Notes under the pieces: model-generated
Seen by the model: only the letters and a program-made list of their open reading frames with translations
Database searches by the model: none
Told to the model about the DNA's origin: nothing
Part shown: positions 1-7,279 of the stretch, piece by piece
Position numbering within the stretch: position 1 is the stretch's first letter
How the letters are laid out: each line of letters starts with the position of its first letter
Source: Pseudomonas sp.
GTDB lineage: Bacteria; Pseudomonadota; Gammaproteobacteria; Pseudomonadales; Pseudomonadaceae
Direction: 5' to 3'
DNA: 8,198 nt
NCBI GenBank assembly: GCA_030654635.1
Contig: JAURXE010000627.1
Span: 1-8,198 of the forward strand
Made by a program: the position numbers and the translations under genes

Positions 1-2021
1 TCGATATCGACCAGGAGTCCTGCGCTGAGAGCTGGCGGCAATTGCGCCGCACCGTCAGCACCGAGCGCCTGCTGCGCGGCTACGACCATCAACTGATCGC
101 CGCCGAGCACGCGCACTTTGACTGCACCATAGGCAAACAAGCACCGGAGAAGATTTTTTCCGAAGTGGTCGGTTTCTTTAACACCGCCTATGCCGCGCCC
201 GCCGAGGCCGCCAGCCAAATCTCGCACAATCGCTTGCGCGCCCGCCTGCCACGCAGCGGGCCGATTGTCGGCTGGTGCCGCAATGAGGGCGAAACCAGTC
301 GCCTGCGCCTGTGGATCGAAGTGGACAACAGCCAAAGCGGCGAAGCGCTGGCGGTAATGACGCTCTTGTGCGCCGGTCCCGAGCGCAAAGTGCAAGCCTG
401 GCCACTGCAGCAACAAGCGCTCGATACGGCGCTGGGCAGTAAAGCCGAGCCGGCCCTGGATGCCGGGATCAGCTACGCCCTGGCCGATATCGAGGTGCCC
501 AACAGCTGGCTGGCCAGCCTCAGCATCGCCATGGTCAGCCTGCACCGCTACAGCGCCTGCGAACCGGCGCAAACCGAGCACTGTGGGCTGCACTGGCCAA
601 CCGACTGGGGCCAACCCATGACCGTTGCCGAAGCCCTGGCAGCCGGCGGCCGTACACCGGCGCTGACTGACGCCCCAGGCGACCCCCTCGGCTGCGAGCT
701 TGAGCCCAGCACTAGCCAGCCAAGCAACCCGCCGCCACTGGCGTCACGGCTGGCTGCCGCGCCGATCAGCCAGACGGTCCAGCCCTTGCCGCTGCAGCTG
801 CGCCTGAGCGATGCCAAAGCCCTGCTCAAGCCGCTGTCGATCAGCCTGCAGCAAGCCCGTCAGTTGGCCAGCCAGGCGCAACCCGACACCCTCTCGCGGC
901 AACGGCGCAGCCTGCGCTGGATGCGCGAATGCGTGGTGCGGCTGCGCGCCGAGCAGTGGCAACCGAGCAACTCTTTTAGTTTTCTGACAGCCAGCTGCCG
1001 ACATCCGGGTCTGAGCGCCATGGAAGACAGCCGCAGCGACGCCAGCCTGCTGGCGATTAATCAGCGCCAACGGCGGCAACCGGCGGCCTTTATGCTGATG
1101 CTCGGCGACCAGATTTACGCCGACGCACGCGCCGGCCTGTTCGACAGCAGCTCGGCGCTGGAGCGGATCTTGCCGCGCTACCGCGAGGCCTTTGGCTCGC
1201 CCGGCTTTGCCGCGCTGGCGCGCAGCACACCGCTGTATATGGCCATGGATGACCATGAGCTGGGCGACAACTGGAGCCGTGATCTACTCCTGCGTGGCCC
1301 GGCCGAACGGGAGCTAGCCGGCAATGCGCTGGCCGCTTACAACGCCTTTCAGCGTGCCCACGGCCCCAACGCCGCAGGCCCGGATGGCCATGACGCCAGT
1401 TTCAATATCGCTGGCTGCGGGTTTTTCTCGCTTAACACCCGCATTCATCGTGAGCGCGCCGAGCGACGCTTGCTCCATCCGGCCCAGTGGCCACTGCTGG
1501 AGAGTTGGCTGCTGGCGCAACAGGCCCGTGGCCGGCAACCCAAGTTCATCCTCAGCGGTTCGGTGCTGGCGCCGGGGCTGCGCGAATACGCGGGGTTCCC
1601 CGCGCCGCGCGAGGCCGACACTTGGCAACTGGCGGCCAGCGAGCGGGCGCGGCTGCTGACCTTTATCCGCGATAACGCCATCAGCAACGTGGTGTTTATC
1701 TCCGGTGACTACCACTGCTGCGCCGCCGCAACCATCCGCTTCGACGGCAGCCCGCTAGTCGCCTATGCGCTGGTGGCGCCGCCGCTGCACGCGCCGCTGC
1801 GCTTCGCCAGCGTCGCGCCCAGCAGCGTATTGCCCGAGGAGAGCATTGAGCTGGGCAATGGTTGCGCACGGGTCACCGCCCAAGCCTGGGAAGGCGATGG
1901 CTGGCTGGAGTGTCAGCTTGAGCAACAAGACCAGGGCTACCAGCTGCGGGCGCTGTTTCGCTGCCTGCAGCTGGATACTAACGAGGTGCAGCAACATCAA
2001 TGCAACTGGCAATTGGACTAG
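1..2021 (+). CDS. PhoD-like metallophosphatase (5' end outside the window)
   Basis: Probable metal-dependent phosphomonoesterase or phosphodiesterase of the alkaline phosphatase D (PhoD) family. The frame is open from base 3 to the window edge, so the TTG codon at 42 is probably internal and the true start lies upstream. From base 3 there are 672 residues. The catalytic half begins near residue 310. It shows TASC with Cys332 (the position of the iron-ligand Cys in Bacillus PhoD), GDQIYAD at 368-374, MAMDDHELGDNW at 413-424 and SGDYHC at 567-572, all hallmarks of the family. Residues about 78-183, beginning RSGPIVG and containing LRLWIEV, resemble the small beta-sandwich domain that precedes PhoD catalytic domains. 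A Pro/Ser/Thr-rich linker lies around 223-263. The visible part already exceeds a typical PhoD of about 500-600 residues. No signal peptide can be judged because the N-terminus is missing. The natural substrate is unknown. It converges with the c-di-GMP gene. Confidence 0.85.
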   Translation, partial: DIDQESCAESWRQLRRTVSTERLLRGYDHQLIAAEHAHFDCTIGKQAPEKIFSEVVGFFNTAYAAPAEAASQISHNRLRARLPRSGPIVGWCRNEGETSRLRLWIEVDNSQSGEALAVMTLLCAGPERKVQAWPLQQQALDTALGSKAEPALDAGISYALADIEVPNSWLASLSIAMVSLHRYSACEPAQTEHCGLHWPTDWGQPMTVAEALAAGGRTPALTDAPGDPLGCELEPSTSQPSNPPPLASRLAAAPISQTVQPLPLQLRLSDAKALLKPLSISLQQARQLASQAQPDTLSRQRRSLRWMRECVVRLRAEQWQPSNSFSFLTASCRHPGLSAMEDSRSDASLLAINQRQRRQPAAFMLMLGDQIYADARAGLFDSSSALERILPRYREAFGSPGFAALARSTPLYMAMDDHELGDNWSRDLLLRGPAERELAGNALAAYNAFQRAHGPNAAGPDGHDASFNIAGCGFFSLNTRIHRERAERRLLHPAQWPLLESWLLAQQARGRQPKFILSGSVLAPGLREYAGFPAPREADTWQLAASERARLLTFIRDNAISNVVFISGDYHCCAAATIRFDGSPLVAYALVAPPLHAPLRFASVAPSSVLPEESIELGNGCARVTAQAWEGDGWLECQLEQQDQGYQLRALFRCLQLDTNEVQQHQCNWQLD

Positions 2022-2043
2022 CCGGCGTTCGAGCCGCGCTGGC
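2021..2043. terminator. Weak inverted repeat between convergent genes, possible bidirectional terminator
   Basis: Arms GCCGGCG (2021-2027) and CGCTGGC (2037-2043) can pair over 7 bp with one G-T wobble and a 9-base loop. The repeat fills the 24-bp gap between the phosphatase stop and the stop of the c-di-GMP gene. No T-run follows on either strand, so it is not a canonical intrinsic terminator. The position is suggestive, but the structure could be chance in GC-rich DNA. Confidence 0.25.
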
Positions 2044-2045
2044 GG

Positions 2046-4244
2046 TTAGCTCACCGTCGTCGCGGCACGCTCCCGAACAAAACACTCCAACTGCGCCACC
2101 GGCAGCGGTTTGGCAAACAGATAACCCTGGGCCTCGACACAGCCCAGTTGCAGCAGGGCCTGCGCAGTGGCGGCGTCTTCAACGCCCTCAGCAATGGTGG
2201 CCAGCCCCAAGGACTTGGCCATTTGGATAATGGCCATGACGATCGCCCGGCTGTCGGCGCTGCTGGTCAGGTCGCGGACGAATGATTGGTCGATCTTCAG
2301 TTTGTCGACCGCCAACTTGCGCAGGTAGGCGAGGCTGGAATAACCGGTACCAAAGTCATCAATCGACAGCTTCACGCCCATGGTCTTCAGCCGCTTGAGG
2401 GTCGCCAAGACCTCATCGGTGTAGTCGAGCAGGCTCGACTCGGTGATTTCCAACTCCAGCATCCCGGCCGGCAGCTGGGTACTGCTCAGGGCCTGCAACA
2501 CCTGCTGCTCGAGATTGCCCTGTTGCAACTGAATCGCCGACACGTTGACCGCGACTTGCGGCACCCGCAACCCCGCCTGCCGCCACAGCATGGCTTGCCG
2601 ACACGCCTGCTGAATCACCCACTCACCAATGGGCACAATCAGCCGGCTTTCTTCCGCCGCCGGGATAAAGCGCACCGGCGGCACCAATCCCAATTGCGGA
2701 TGCTGCCAACGGATCAATGCCTCGACCCCCAGCAGCTCGCCCGTGCGTAAATCCACTTGCGGCTGGTAATGCAGCAACAGCTCGTTGGCGGCAACTGCCT
2801 GACGCAGGTCGTTAAGCAGATTGAGGCGCTCCAGCGCATCCTCGTTCATGCTGCTATCGAAGAACCGCCAACGCTCCCGGCCGGCCTGCTTGGCCTTGTA
2901 CATGGCGGTTTCGGCATTGCGCAGCAAGGCTTCAAAATCACGTCCATCGCCTGGCGCCACGGCCACCCCAAGCGACAGCGAGGTGCTCAGCGTACGGCCG
3001 AGCACGGTAATAGGCTCCTGCAACAAGCGCATGATTTTGTCGGCGATGGCCGCCGCATCGTCAGGGCTGTCCAGGTCCGGCAAAAGAATCACGAACTCAT
3101 CGCCCCCTGAGCGGCACAAGGTATCGCTGTCGCGAATCAGTCCGTGCAGGCTCTCCGCCAGGGCGCGTAACAGGGCATCGCCGTAGGAGTGGCCGAGCGA
3201 ATCATTCAGGGTCTTGAACCCGTCGACATCCATATAAAGCAGCGCCACGTGCAGTTGGCTACGTTGATTACTGGTTAACGCCTGAGCGGTACGGTCGCGC
3301 AGCAGATCGAGATTGGGCAAGCCGGTAAGGCTGTCATAGAAGGCCAGCACTTCGATTTTTTGCTCGGCCGCCTGCCGCTCGGCAATCTCCCGCGCCAGGC
3401 GCCGGTAGGGTTCGCGCACGCTAGAAATGAACATCACCTGATACAGAAAGCCGTAGGCAATAATTTTGTACAGGTGGCCAAGCAAGCTGAAGATGTCATG
3501 CACATTGGTGTAAGCGGTGAAGCACAGCTCGACCAGAATCGACATTGCTGCGACCAGAAACAGGCCGTGGGCGTCGTAGTTTTGCGCGCTTCGACCGGCC
3601 CGCCAGAAGCGCACGGCAGCGACACCGAGCAACAGGATCACCACCCATTCGAGCTGAATCTTCAGCGGCGCCAGCCCCCGCCCTTCAATAAAAGTTGGCG
3701 GGAACAGCTGCGGATACCACAGCTGTAGATAGACCATGCTTGACACCACCAGCAGTGCCGCCGCCAGCAGATAAAAGCGCGTACCGACCCGACGCAACGG
3801 CTGCCAGTCGCGCAGCGACACCACCAACAAACAAACCGCCGCCAGCAGGCGCGCGGCCAGCCAGAAGTCGATGGCTTTGTTCGGGCTGGCGGGGGTGACG
3901 AAATCCGGCATGCCGCGATAGGACAACACATGCGCCATGTCGAGCAAACCCACGGCGAGAAAGCCGCACGCCAGCAACAGCAGATTGCCGGCACTGTCGG
4001 TGCGGTAGCTGTGCCAGGTCACACTGAACAGCAAGAGCGCCACGGCAATGGCAAAGAACTCGGTGACCGTGTGCAACCAGGTGGGAAACCAGATATTGCT
4101 TTGCTTGAGCTCGGCTGAGTCCGGCAACAACCAAACGGCCAACAGCAAGAGGCCCAGCAGCGCCAGCCACAAGCGAGCAAAACGCTTTTGCCGAGCGCTG
4201 GCTACGCCTATATCGGTCGAAGTGAGGCTGCTGTGCTGGTCCAT
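2046..4244 (-). CDS. MASE3-GGDEF-EAL membrane protein of cyclic-di-GMP turnover
   Basis: Inner-membrane protein of 732 residues predicted to make and/or degrade cyclic-di-GMP. Residues 20-275 hold about eight hydrophobic helices with MASE3-type motifs: HTVTE (58-62), LDMAHVLSYRGMP (101-113) and LGHLYK (255-260). A charged helix (about 277-300) links to the GGDEF domain starting YDSLTGLPN (303). Metal residue Asp339, an intact GGDEF (380-384) and a product-inhibition site RDSD (371-374), exactly five residues upstream, are present. The EAL domain is complete: EAL (508-510), Asn567, Glu602, DDFGTG (629-634), Lys650, AEGVE (685-689) and QGY (706-708). Both activities are therefore possible; which dominates cannot be read from sequence. 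The ATG at 4244 is the first possible start because an in-frame TGA lies two codons upstream, and AAGGG sits 6 bases before it. The MASE3 ligand is unknown. Confidence 0.93.
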   Translation of the reverse strand: MDQHSSLTSTDIGVASARQKRFARLWLALLGLLLLAVWLLPDSAELKQSNIWFPTWLHTVTEFFAIAVALLLFSVTWHSYRTDSAGNLLLLACGFLAVGLLDMAHVLSYRGMPDFVTPASPNKAIDFWLAARLLAAVCLLVVSLRDWQPLRRVGTRFYLLAAALLVVSSMVYLQLWYPQLFPPTFIEGRGLAPLKIQLEWVVILLLGVAAVRFWRAGRSAQNYDAHGLFLVAAMSILVELCFTAYTNVHDIFSLLGHLYKIIAYGFLYQVMFISSVREPYRRLAREIAERQAAEQKIEVLAFYDSLTGLPNLDLLRDRTAQALTSNQRSQLHVALLYMDVDGFKTLNDSLGHSYGDALLRALAESLHGLIRDSDTLCRSGGDEFVILLPDLDSPDDAAAIADKIMRLLQEPITVLGRTLSTSLSLGVAVAPGDGRDFEALLRNAETAMYKAKQAGRERWRFFDSSMNEDALERLNLLNDLRQAVAANELLLHYQPQVDLRTGELLGVEALIRWQHPQLGLVPPVRFIPAAEESRLIVPIGEWVIQQACRQAMLWRQAGLRVPQVAVNVSAIQLQQGNLEQQVLQALSSTQLPAGMLELEITESSLLDYTDEVLATLKRLKTMGVKLSIDDFGTGYSSLAYLRKLAVDKLKIDQSFVRDLTSSADSRAIVMAIIQMAKSLGLATIAEGVEDAATAQALLQLGCVEAQGYLFAKPLPVAQLECFVRERAATTVS

Positions 4245-4250
4245 CGTTCA

Positions 4251-4255
4251 CCCTT
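4251..4255 (-). promoter_or_regulatory. Ribosome-binding site of the MASE3-GGDEF-EAL gene
   Basis: On the minus strand AAGGG lies 6 bases before the ATG ending at 4244, followed by TGAACG. Together with the in-frame TGA directly upstream, it fixes the start codon. Confidence 0.65.
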
Positions 4256-4271
4256 TAGCATTCGCCGCCTA

Positions 4272-4285
4272 CCTTTGATCAAAGG
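4272..4285. repeat. 14-bp perfect palindrome, candidate operator
   Basis: CCTTTGATCAAAGG is a perfect inverted repeat with no spacer. Its edge lies 27 bp upstream of the start codon of the c-di-GMP gene, so it falls in the likely leader or just downstream of a promoter. It could be a repressor site or a short RNA hairpin affecting translation. I do not recognise it as a known operator consensus. Confidence 0.4.
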
Positions 4286-4343
4286 CAAGAACTCACCATC
4301 CACCACAGATTGCACTGAAACACCGAGCTAGGGCCGCAGGGAA

Positions 4344-4359
4344 GATAACTATAGTTATC
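4344..4359. repeat. 16-bp perfect palindrome, candidate regulator-binding site
   Basis: GATAACTATAGTTATC is a perfect two-fold symmetric AT-rich site, about 100 bp upstream of the c-di-GMP gene start. It contains TATAGT, a near match to a -10 box, on both strands, but no matching -35 element at 16-18 bp was found. Symmetry of this length in an intergenic region favours binding by a dimeric transcription factor. The factor is unknown. Confidence 0.45.
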
Positions 4360-4372
4360 CGGCAGCCAACTT

Positions 4373-4396
4373 GCTCTAGTCCAAATGGACTAGAGC
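4373..4396. repeat. 24-bp inverted repeat with 10-bp arms and AAAT loop
   Basis: Arms GCTCTAGTCC (4373-4382) and GGACTAGAGC (4387-4396) are perfect complements around AAAT. The outer A and T of the loop also pair, giving 11-bp half sites around two bases. It lies about 80 bases beyond the parC stop in the direction of parC transcription, so it could form a transcript hairpin that ends or protects the parC message. The next bases on that strand are AAGTTGGCTGCC, with no U-tract, so it is not a standard intrinsic terminator. A protein-binding site is the alternative. Confidence 0.5.
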
Positions 4397-4476
4397 CGAG
4401 CACAAGCACGTAAGTGTTTAACCACCCCCAAACTCGGTATCAAGCGCGAAGCATCGGCCAGAAACAATCAAACCGA

Positions 4477-6753
4477 TCAGACCAACGCAGGGCCTTCCAC
4501 CAACAAACTGTCCACCCGCTGGAAGCCGCGCGGCAACTTGTTACCGCGCCGGCCGCGTTCGCCTTTGTAGTGTTCCAGGTCGTCGGCTTTCAGCGACAGG
4601 GTGCGCTTACCGGCGATCAGCACCAGGGTGGCACCCGCTGGCAACACCGCCAAGTCAGTCAAGTATTCCTCACGGCTGGCCACGCGTTCACCGGGGATGC
4701 CGATGATCTTGTTGCCTTTGCCTTTGCCCAATTGCGGCAGGTCGCGGATCGGGAAGACCAGCAGCCGGCCTTCGGTGGTGACGGCGGCCAGCAGATCTTG
4801 TTCGCGATTAGCCAGCGGTCGCGGCAGCATGACCTTGGCACCGTTGGGTAAGGTCAGCAGGGCTTTACCGGCCTTGTTTTTGGCCTGCAGGTCTTCACCT
4901 TTAACCACGAAGCCGTAACCGGCATCGGAGGCAATCACATAAAGGGCGTCGTCTTCCGGCAGCAGCACGCACTCGAAGGTGGCGCCCGGCGGCGGCGTTA
5001 ACCGGCCGGTGAGCGGCTCGCCCTGGCCACGGGCCGACGGCAGCGAGTGGGCGGCCAGCGAGTAGCTGCGGCCGGTGTTGTCGATAAACACCGCAAACTG
5101 ATTGGAGCGGCCCGGCGCGCCGGTTTTGTAGCCGTCGCCGGCCTTGTACGACAGCCCGGTGGCATCGATGTCGTGGCCCTTGCCGCAACGTACCCAGCCT
5201 TTTTCCGAGAGCACTACGGTGACCAACTCGGTCGGCATCAGCTCGGTTTCCGACAATGCCTTGGCTTCGCTGCGCGACACTATTGGCGAGCGACGGTTGT
5301 CGCCGTAAGTTTCGGCGTCGGCCAGCAACTCAGTGCGCACCAGTTTGCGCAGTTTATTCTCGCTGCCGAGCAAGCTTTGCAGCTTGGCTTGTTCCTTGGC
5401 CAGCGCGTCCTGCTCGCCACGGATTTGCATCTCTTCTAGCCGGGCCAATTGGCGCAGGCGGGTTTCCAGAATGTATTCGGCTTGCACATCGGTCAGACCG
5501 AAGCGCTCCATCAGCATCGCTTTCGGCTGATCCTCAGTGCGGATGATGTGAATCACTTCAACCAGATTGAGGAAGGCAATCAAGCGACCTTCGAGCAAAT
5601 GCAGGCGGTGCTCGACTTTATCCAGACGGTACTGCAAGCGGCGGCGCACGGTGCCGATACGGAAGGTCAGCCATTCGCTGAGCAAGGTGCGCAGGTTCTT
5701 CACCTGCGGTTTGCCATCCAGACCGATGATATTGATGTTGACCCGGTACGAACTTTCCAGCTCGGTGGTGGCAAACAGGTGCTGCATCAACTCATCGAGA
5801 TCGATGCGATTGGAGCGCGGAATAATCACGATCCGGCACGGGTGTTCGTGGTCCGATTCGTCGCGAAGGTCAGCGACCATCGGTAACTTCTTCGCCTGCA
5901 TCTGCCCGGCGATTTGCTCCAGCACCTTGGCCCCGGAGACCTGATGGGGGAGCGCGGTGACCACCACGTCGCCGTCTTCGATGCGGTACACGGCGCGCAT
6001 GCGCACCGAGCCTTTACCTGTCTGGTAGATTTTCAGCAGGTCGGCACGCGGGGTGATGATCTCCGCTTCGGTCGGATAATCCGGGCCTTGGATGTGCTCG
6101 CAGAGCTGCTCGACCGTGGCATTCGGCTCGTCGAGCAGGCGCACGCAGGCGGTGGCTACTTCACGCAGGTTGTGCGGCGGCACGTCGGTGGCCATGCCCA
6201 CGGCGATGCCGGTGGTGCCGTTCAACAGCAAGTTGGGCAGCCGCGCCGGCAACACGGCGGGCTCGTCCAGGGTGCCATCAAAGTTCGGCACCCAATCGGC
6301 GGTGCCCTGGCCCAGCTCGCTCAGCAGGGTCTCGGCGTAACGCGACAACCGCGCCTCGGTGTAACGCATGGCGGCGAAGGATTTCGGATCATCCGGCGCG
6401 CCCCAGTTGCCCTGGCCATCCACCAGCGTATAGCGGTAGCTGAACGGCTGGGCCATCAGCACCATGGCTTCGTAGCAGGCCGAGTCGCCGTGGGGGTGAA
6501 ACTTACCCAGCACGTCACCGACGGTCCGCGCGGACTTTTTGTGCTTGGAGTCGGCATCCAACCCCAGCTCGCTCATGGCGTAGATGATGCGCCGCTGCAC
6601 GGGTTTGAGGCCGTCGCCGATATGCGGCAGGGCGCGGTCCATGATCACGTACATGGAGTAGTTGAGGTAGGCCTGTTCGGTGAAGTCGGCCAGGGAGCGC
6701 CGCTCCACGCCATCCAGGCTCAGGTCTAGGCTCGTGTCTCGAGAGTCGCTCAT
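4477..6753 (-). CDS. parC: DNA topoisomerase IV subunit A (ParC)
   Basis: Catalytic DNA-cleaving subunit of topoisomerase IV, which with ParE decatenates daughter chromosomes and relaxes supercoils. The protein has 758 residues, close to the usual ParC length of about 750. The N-terminal breakage-reunion domain carries the family signature [20 protein letters not shown] and the catalytic tyrosine Tyr131 in [10 protein letters not shown], equivalent to E. coli Tyr120. The quinolone-resistance region reads [12 protein letters not shown] with Ser91 and Glu95, the wild-type residues at E. coli positions 80 and 84. [19 protein letters not shown] (about 177-195) separates it from GyrA, together with a short, diverged C-terminal beta-pinwheel ending [19 protein letters not shown] instead of a GyrA box. 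The ATG at 6753 is preceded by GAGG at 5 bases. It is the last gene of a tight three-gene minus-strand set. Confidence 0.97.
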   Translation of the reverse strand: MSDSRDTSLDLSLDGVERRSLADFTEQAYLNYSMYVIMDRALPHIGDGLKPVQRRIIYAMSELGLDADSKHKKSARTVGDVLGKFHPHGDSACYEAMVLMAQPFSYRYTLVDGQGNWGAPDDPKSFAAMRYTEARLSRYAETLLSELGQGTADWVPNFDGTLDEPAVLPARLPNLLLNGTTGIAVGMATDVPPHNLREVATACVRLLDEPNATVEQLCEHIQGPDYPTEAEIITPRADLLKIYQTGKGSVRMRAVYRIEDGDVVVTALPHQVSGAKVLEQIAGQMQAKKLPMVADLRDESDHEHPCRIVIIPRSNRIDLDELMQHLFATTELESSYRVNINIIGLDGKPQVKNLRTLLSEWLTFRIGTVRRRLQYRLDKVEHRLHLLEGRLIAFLNLVEVIHIIRTEDQPKAMLMERFGLTDVQAEYILETRLRQLARLEEMQIRGEQDALAKEQAKLQSLLGSENKLRKLVRTELLADAETYGDNRRSPIVSRSEAKALSETELMPTELVTVVLSEKGWVRCGKGHDIDATGLSYKAGDGYKTGAPGRSNQFAVFIDNTGRSYSLAAHSLPSARGQGEPLTGRLTPPPGATFECVLLPEDDALYVIASDAGYGFVVKGEDLQAKNKAGKALLTLPNGAKVMLPRPLANREQDLLAAVTTEGRLLVFPIRDLPQLGKGKGNKIIGIPGERVASREEYLTDLAVLPAGATLVLIAGKRTLSLKADDLEHYKGERGRRGNKLPRGFQRVDSLLVEGPALV

Positions 6754-6758
6754 GCGGG

Positions 6759-6762
6759 CCTC
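6759..6762 (-). promoter_or_regulatory. parC ribosome-binding site overlapping the upstream stop codon
   Basis: On the minus strand GAGG, 5 bases before the parC ATG, uses the last two bases of the protease TGA stop (6761-6763). Ribosomes finishing the protease therefore stop on the parC Shine-Dalgarno sequence, which suggests translational coupling. Confidence 0.55.
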
Positions 6763-7279
6763 ATGGGGTCGTGGTCTGGCGCAACAGCAAGGTGCCGTCG
6801 CGCTGGGAAAATTCGAGTTGTTTCAAGGCGCTCATGCCGAGCAGTACTTCATCGCCCGTCATGCCGGGGGCGACCAACGCCCGCACGTCGCGCAGGACGA
6901 TATCGCCCAGCTGCAAACGGTCAAGCTGGGTGCGATAACCGGTGCTGGTGCCATTGGCGGTGTGCAGGCTGACCGGCGAGCCGCGCTTGAGATCCAGGCG
7001 CTCGGCCAAGTCACCCGGCACAGCCACGTCGGTGGCACCGGTATCGAGTAGAAACGCCACCGCCTGGCCATTGATCTGGCCGCTGGCGAGAAAGTGCCCC
7101 TGACCGTTACTGGCCAACCGCACCTCGATAAAACCGGCGCCCTGTTGCGAGCTGAGTTCTTGGTTGGGATTGCGCTGGGCATCCTGCCACTGGCCAAAAA
7201 AACGCGTGGCCAGAAACAGCCCCAATGCCCAGGCGATGATCAGCATGACCTTGCCGGCACCGCGCCCGGCGCTGCTCAT
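6761..7279 (-). CDS. Membrane-anchored retropepsin-like aspartic protease (clan AA, TIGR02281 type)
   Basis: Predicted small aspartic protease of 172 residues. A single N-terminal hydrophobic helix (about 11-28, [18 protein letters not shown]) should anchor it in the inner membrane, with the protease domain probably in the periplasm. The domain (about 48-168) has the catalytic motif [13 protein letters not shown] with Asp79-Thr80-Gly81-Ala82, and the second conserved stretch [13 protein letters not shown] (145-157). Only one catalytic DTG-type motif is present, so by analogy with retropepsins it would need to dimerise. The frame stays open to 7420, but I chose the ATG at 7279 because it overlaps the upstream gene stop as ATGA and gives the family's usual length; the extra upstream residues are Arg/Trp-rich shadow of the next gene. 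No strong ribosome-binding site is visible, in line with coupling. The substrate is unknown. Confidence 0.85.
   Translation of the reverse strand: MSSAGRGAGKVMLIIAWALGLFLATRFFGQWQDAQRNPNQELSSQQGAGFIEVRLASNGQGHFLASGQINGQAVAFLLDTGATDVAVPGDLAERLDLKRGSPVSLHTANGTSTGYRTQLDRLQLGDIVLRDVRALVAPGMTGDEVLLGMSALKQLEFSQRDGTLLLRQTTTP

Larger units (their letters stand above)
4245..4476. other. 232-bp intergenic region with three perfect inverted repeats
   Basis: This is the only non-coding stretch over 100 bp in the window, between the parC stop and the start of the c-di-GMP gene. It looks more AT-rich than the genes around it. It holds perfect palindromes at 4272-4285 and 4344-4359, and a hairpin-forming repeat at 4373-4396, listed separately. 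No clear sigma-70 promoter with good -35 and -10 boxes and 16-18 bp spacing was found, and no small ORF with a credible start was seen. It should contain the promoter of the c-di-GMP gene unless that gene is read through from parC. Confidence 0.6.

Noticed and set aside
42..44. TTG at 42 as the true start of the phosphatase
   Set aside because: The frame is open to the window edge, no convincing Shine-Dalgarno sequence precedes the TTG, and the upstream codons read as plausible protein, so the start is probably outside the window.
744..1256. 170-codon open frame on the minus strand inside the phosphatase gene
   Set aside because: It overlaps the part encoding conserved PhoD motifs, has Arg/Gln/Ala-rich shadow composition and no recognisable domain.
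4444..4460. Sigma-54-like promoter on the minus strand just after parC (TGGCCGATGCTTCGC)
   Set aside because: The GG and GC are 10 bases apart as required, but several other consensus positions mismatch and the site is about 190 bp from the gene start, so chance is likelier.
4414..4476. Small plus-strand gene starting in the intergenic region (GTG at 4414)
   Set aside because: The frame continues antisense through the end of parC, has a Gln/Arg-rich composition and no clear ribosome-binding site.
4453..4477. ATCGG/CCGAT inverted repeat at the parC stop as a terminator
   Set aside because: The stem is only 5 bp with a 15-base loop, it overlaps the stop codon, and no U-tract follows.
5914..6729. 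271-codon open frame on the plus strand opposite parC
   Set aside because: It is fully antisense to an unmistakable parC, has a His/Gly/Val-rich composition typical of the reverse frame of GC-rich genes, and has no recognisable domain.
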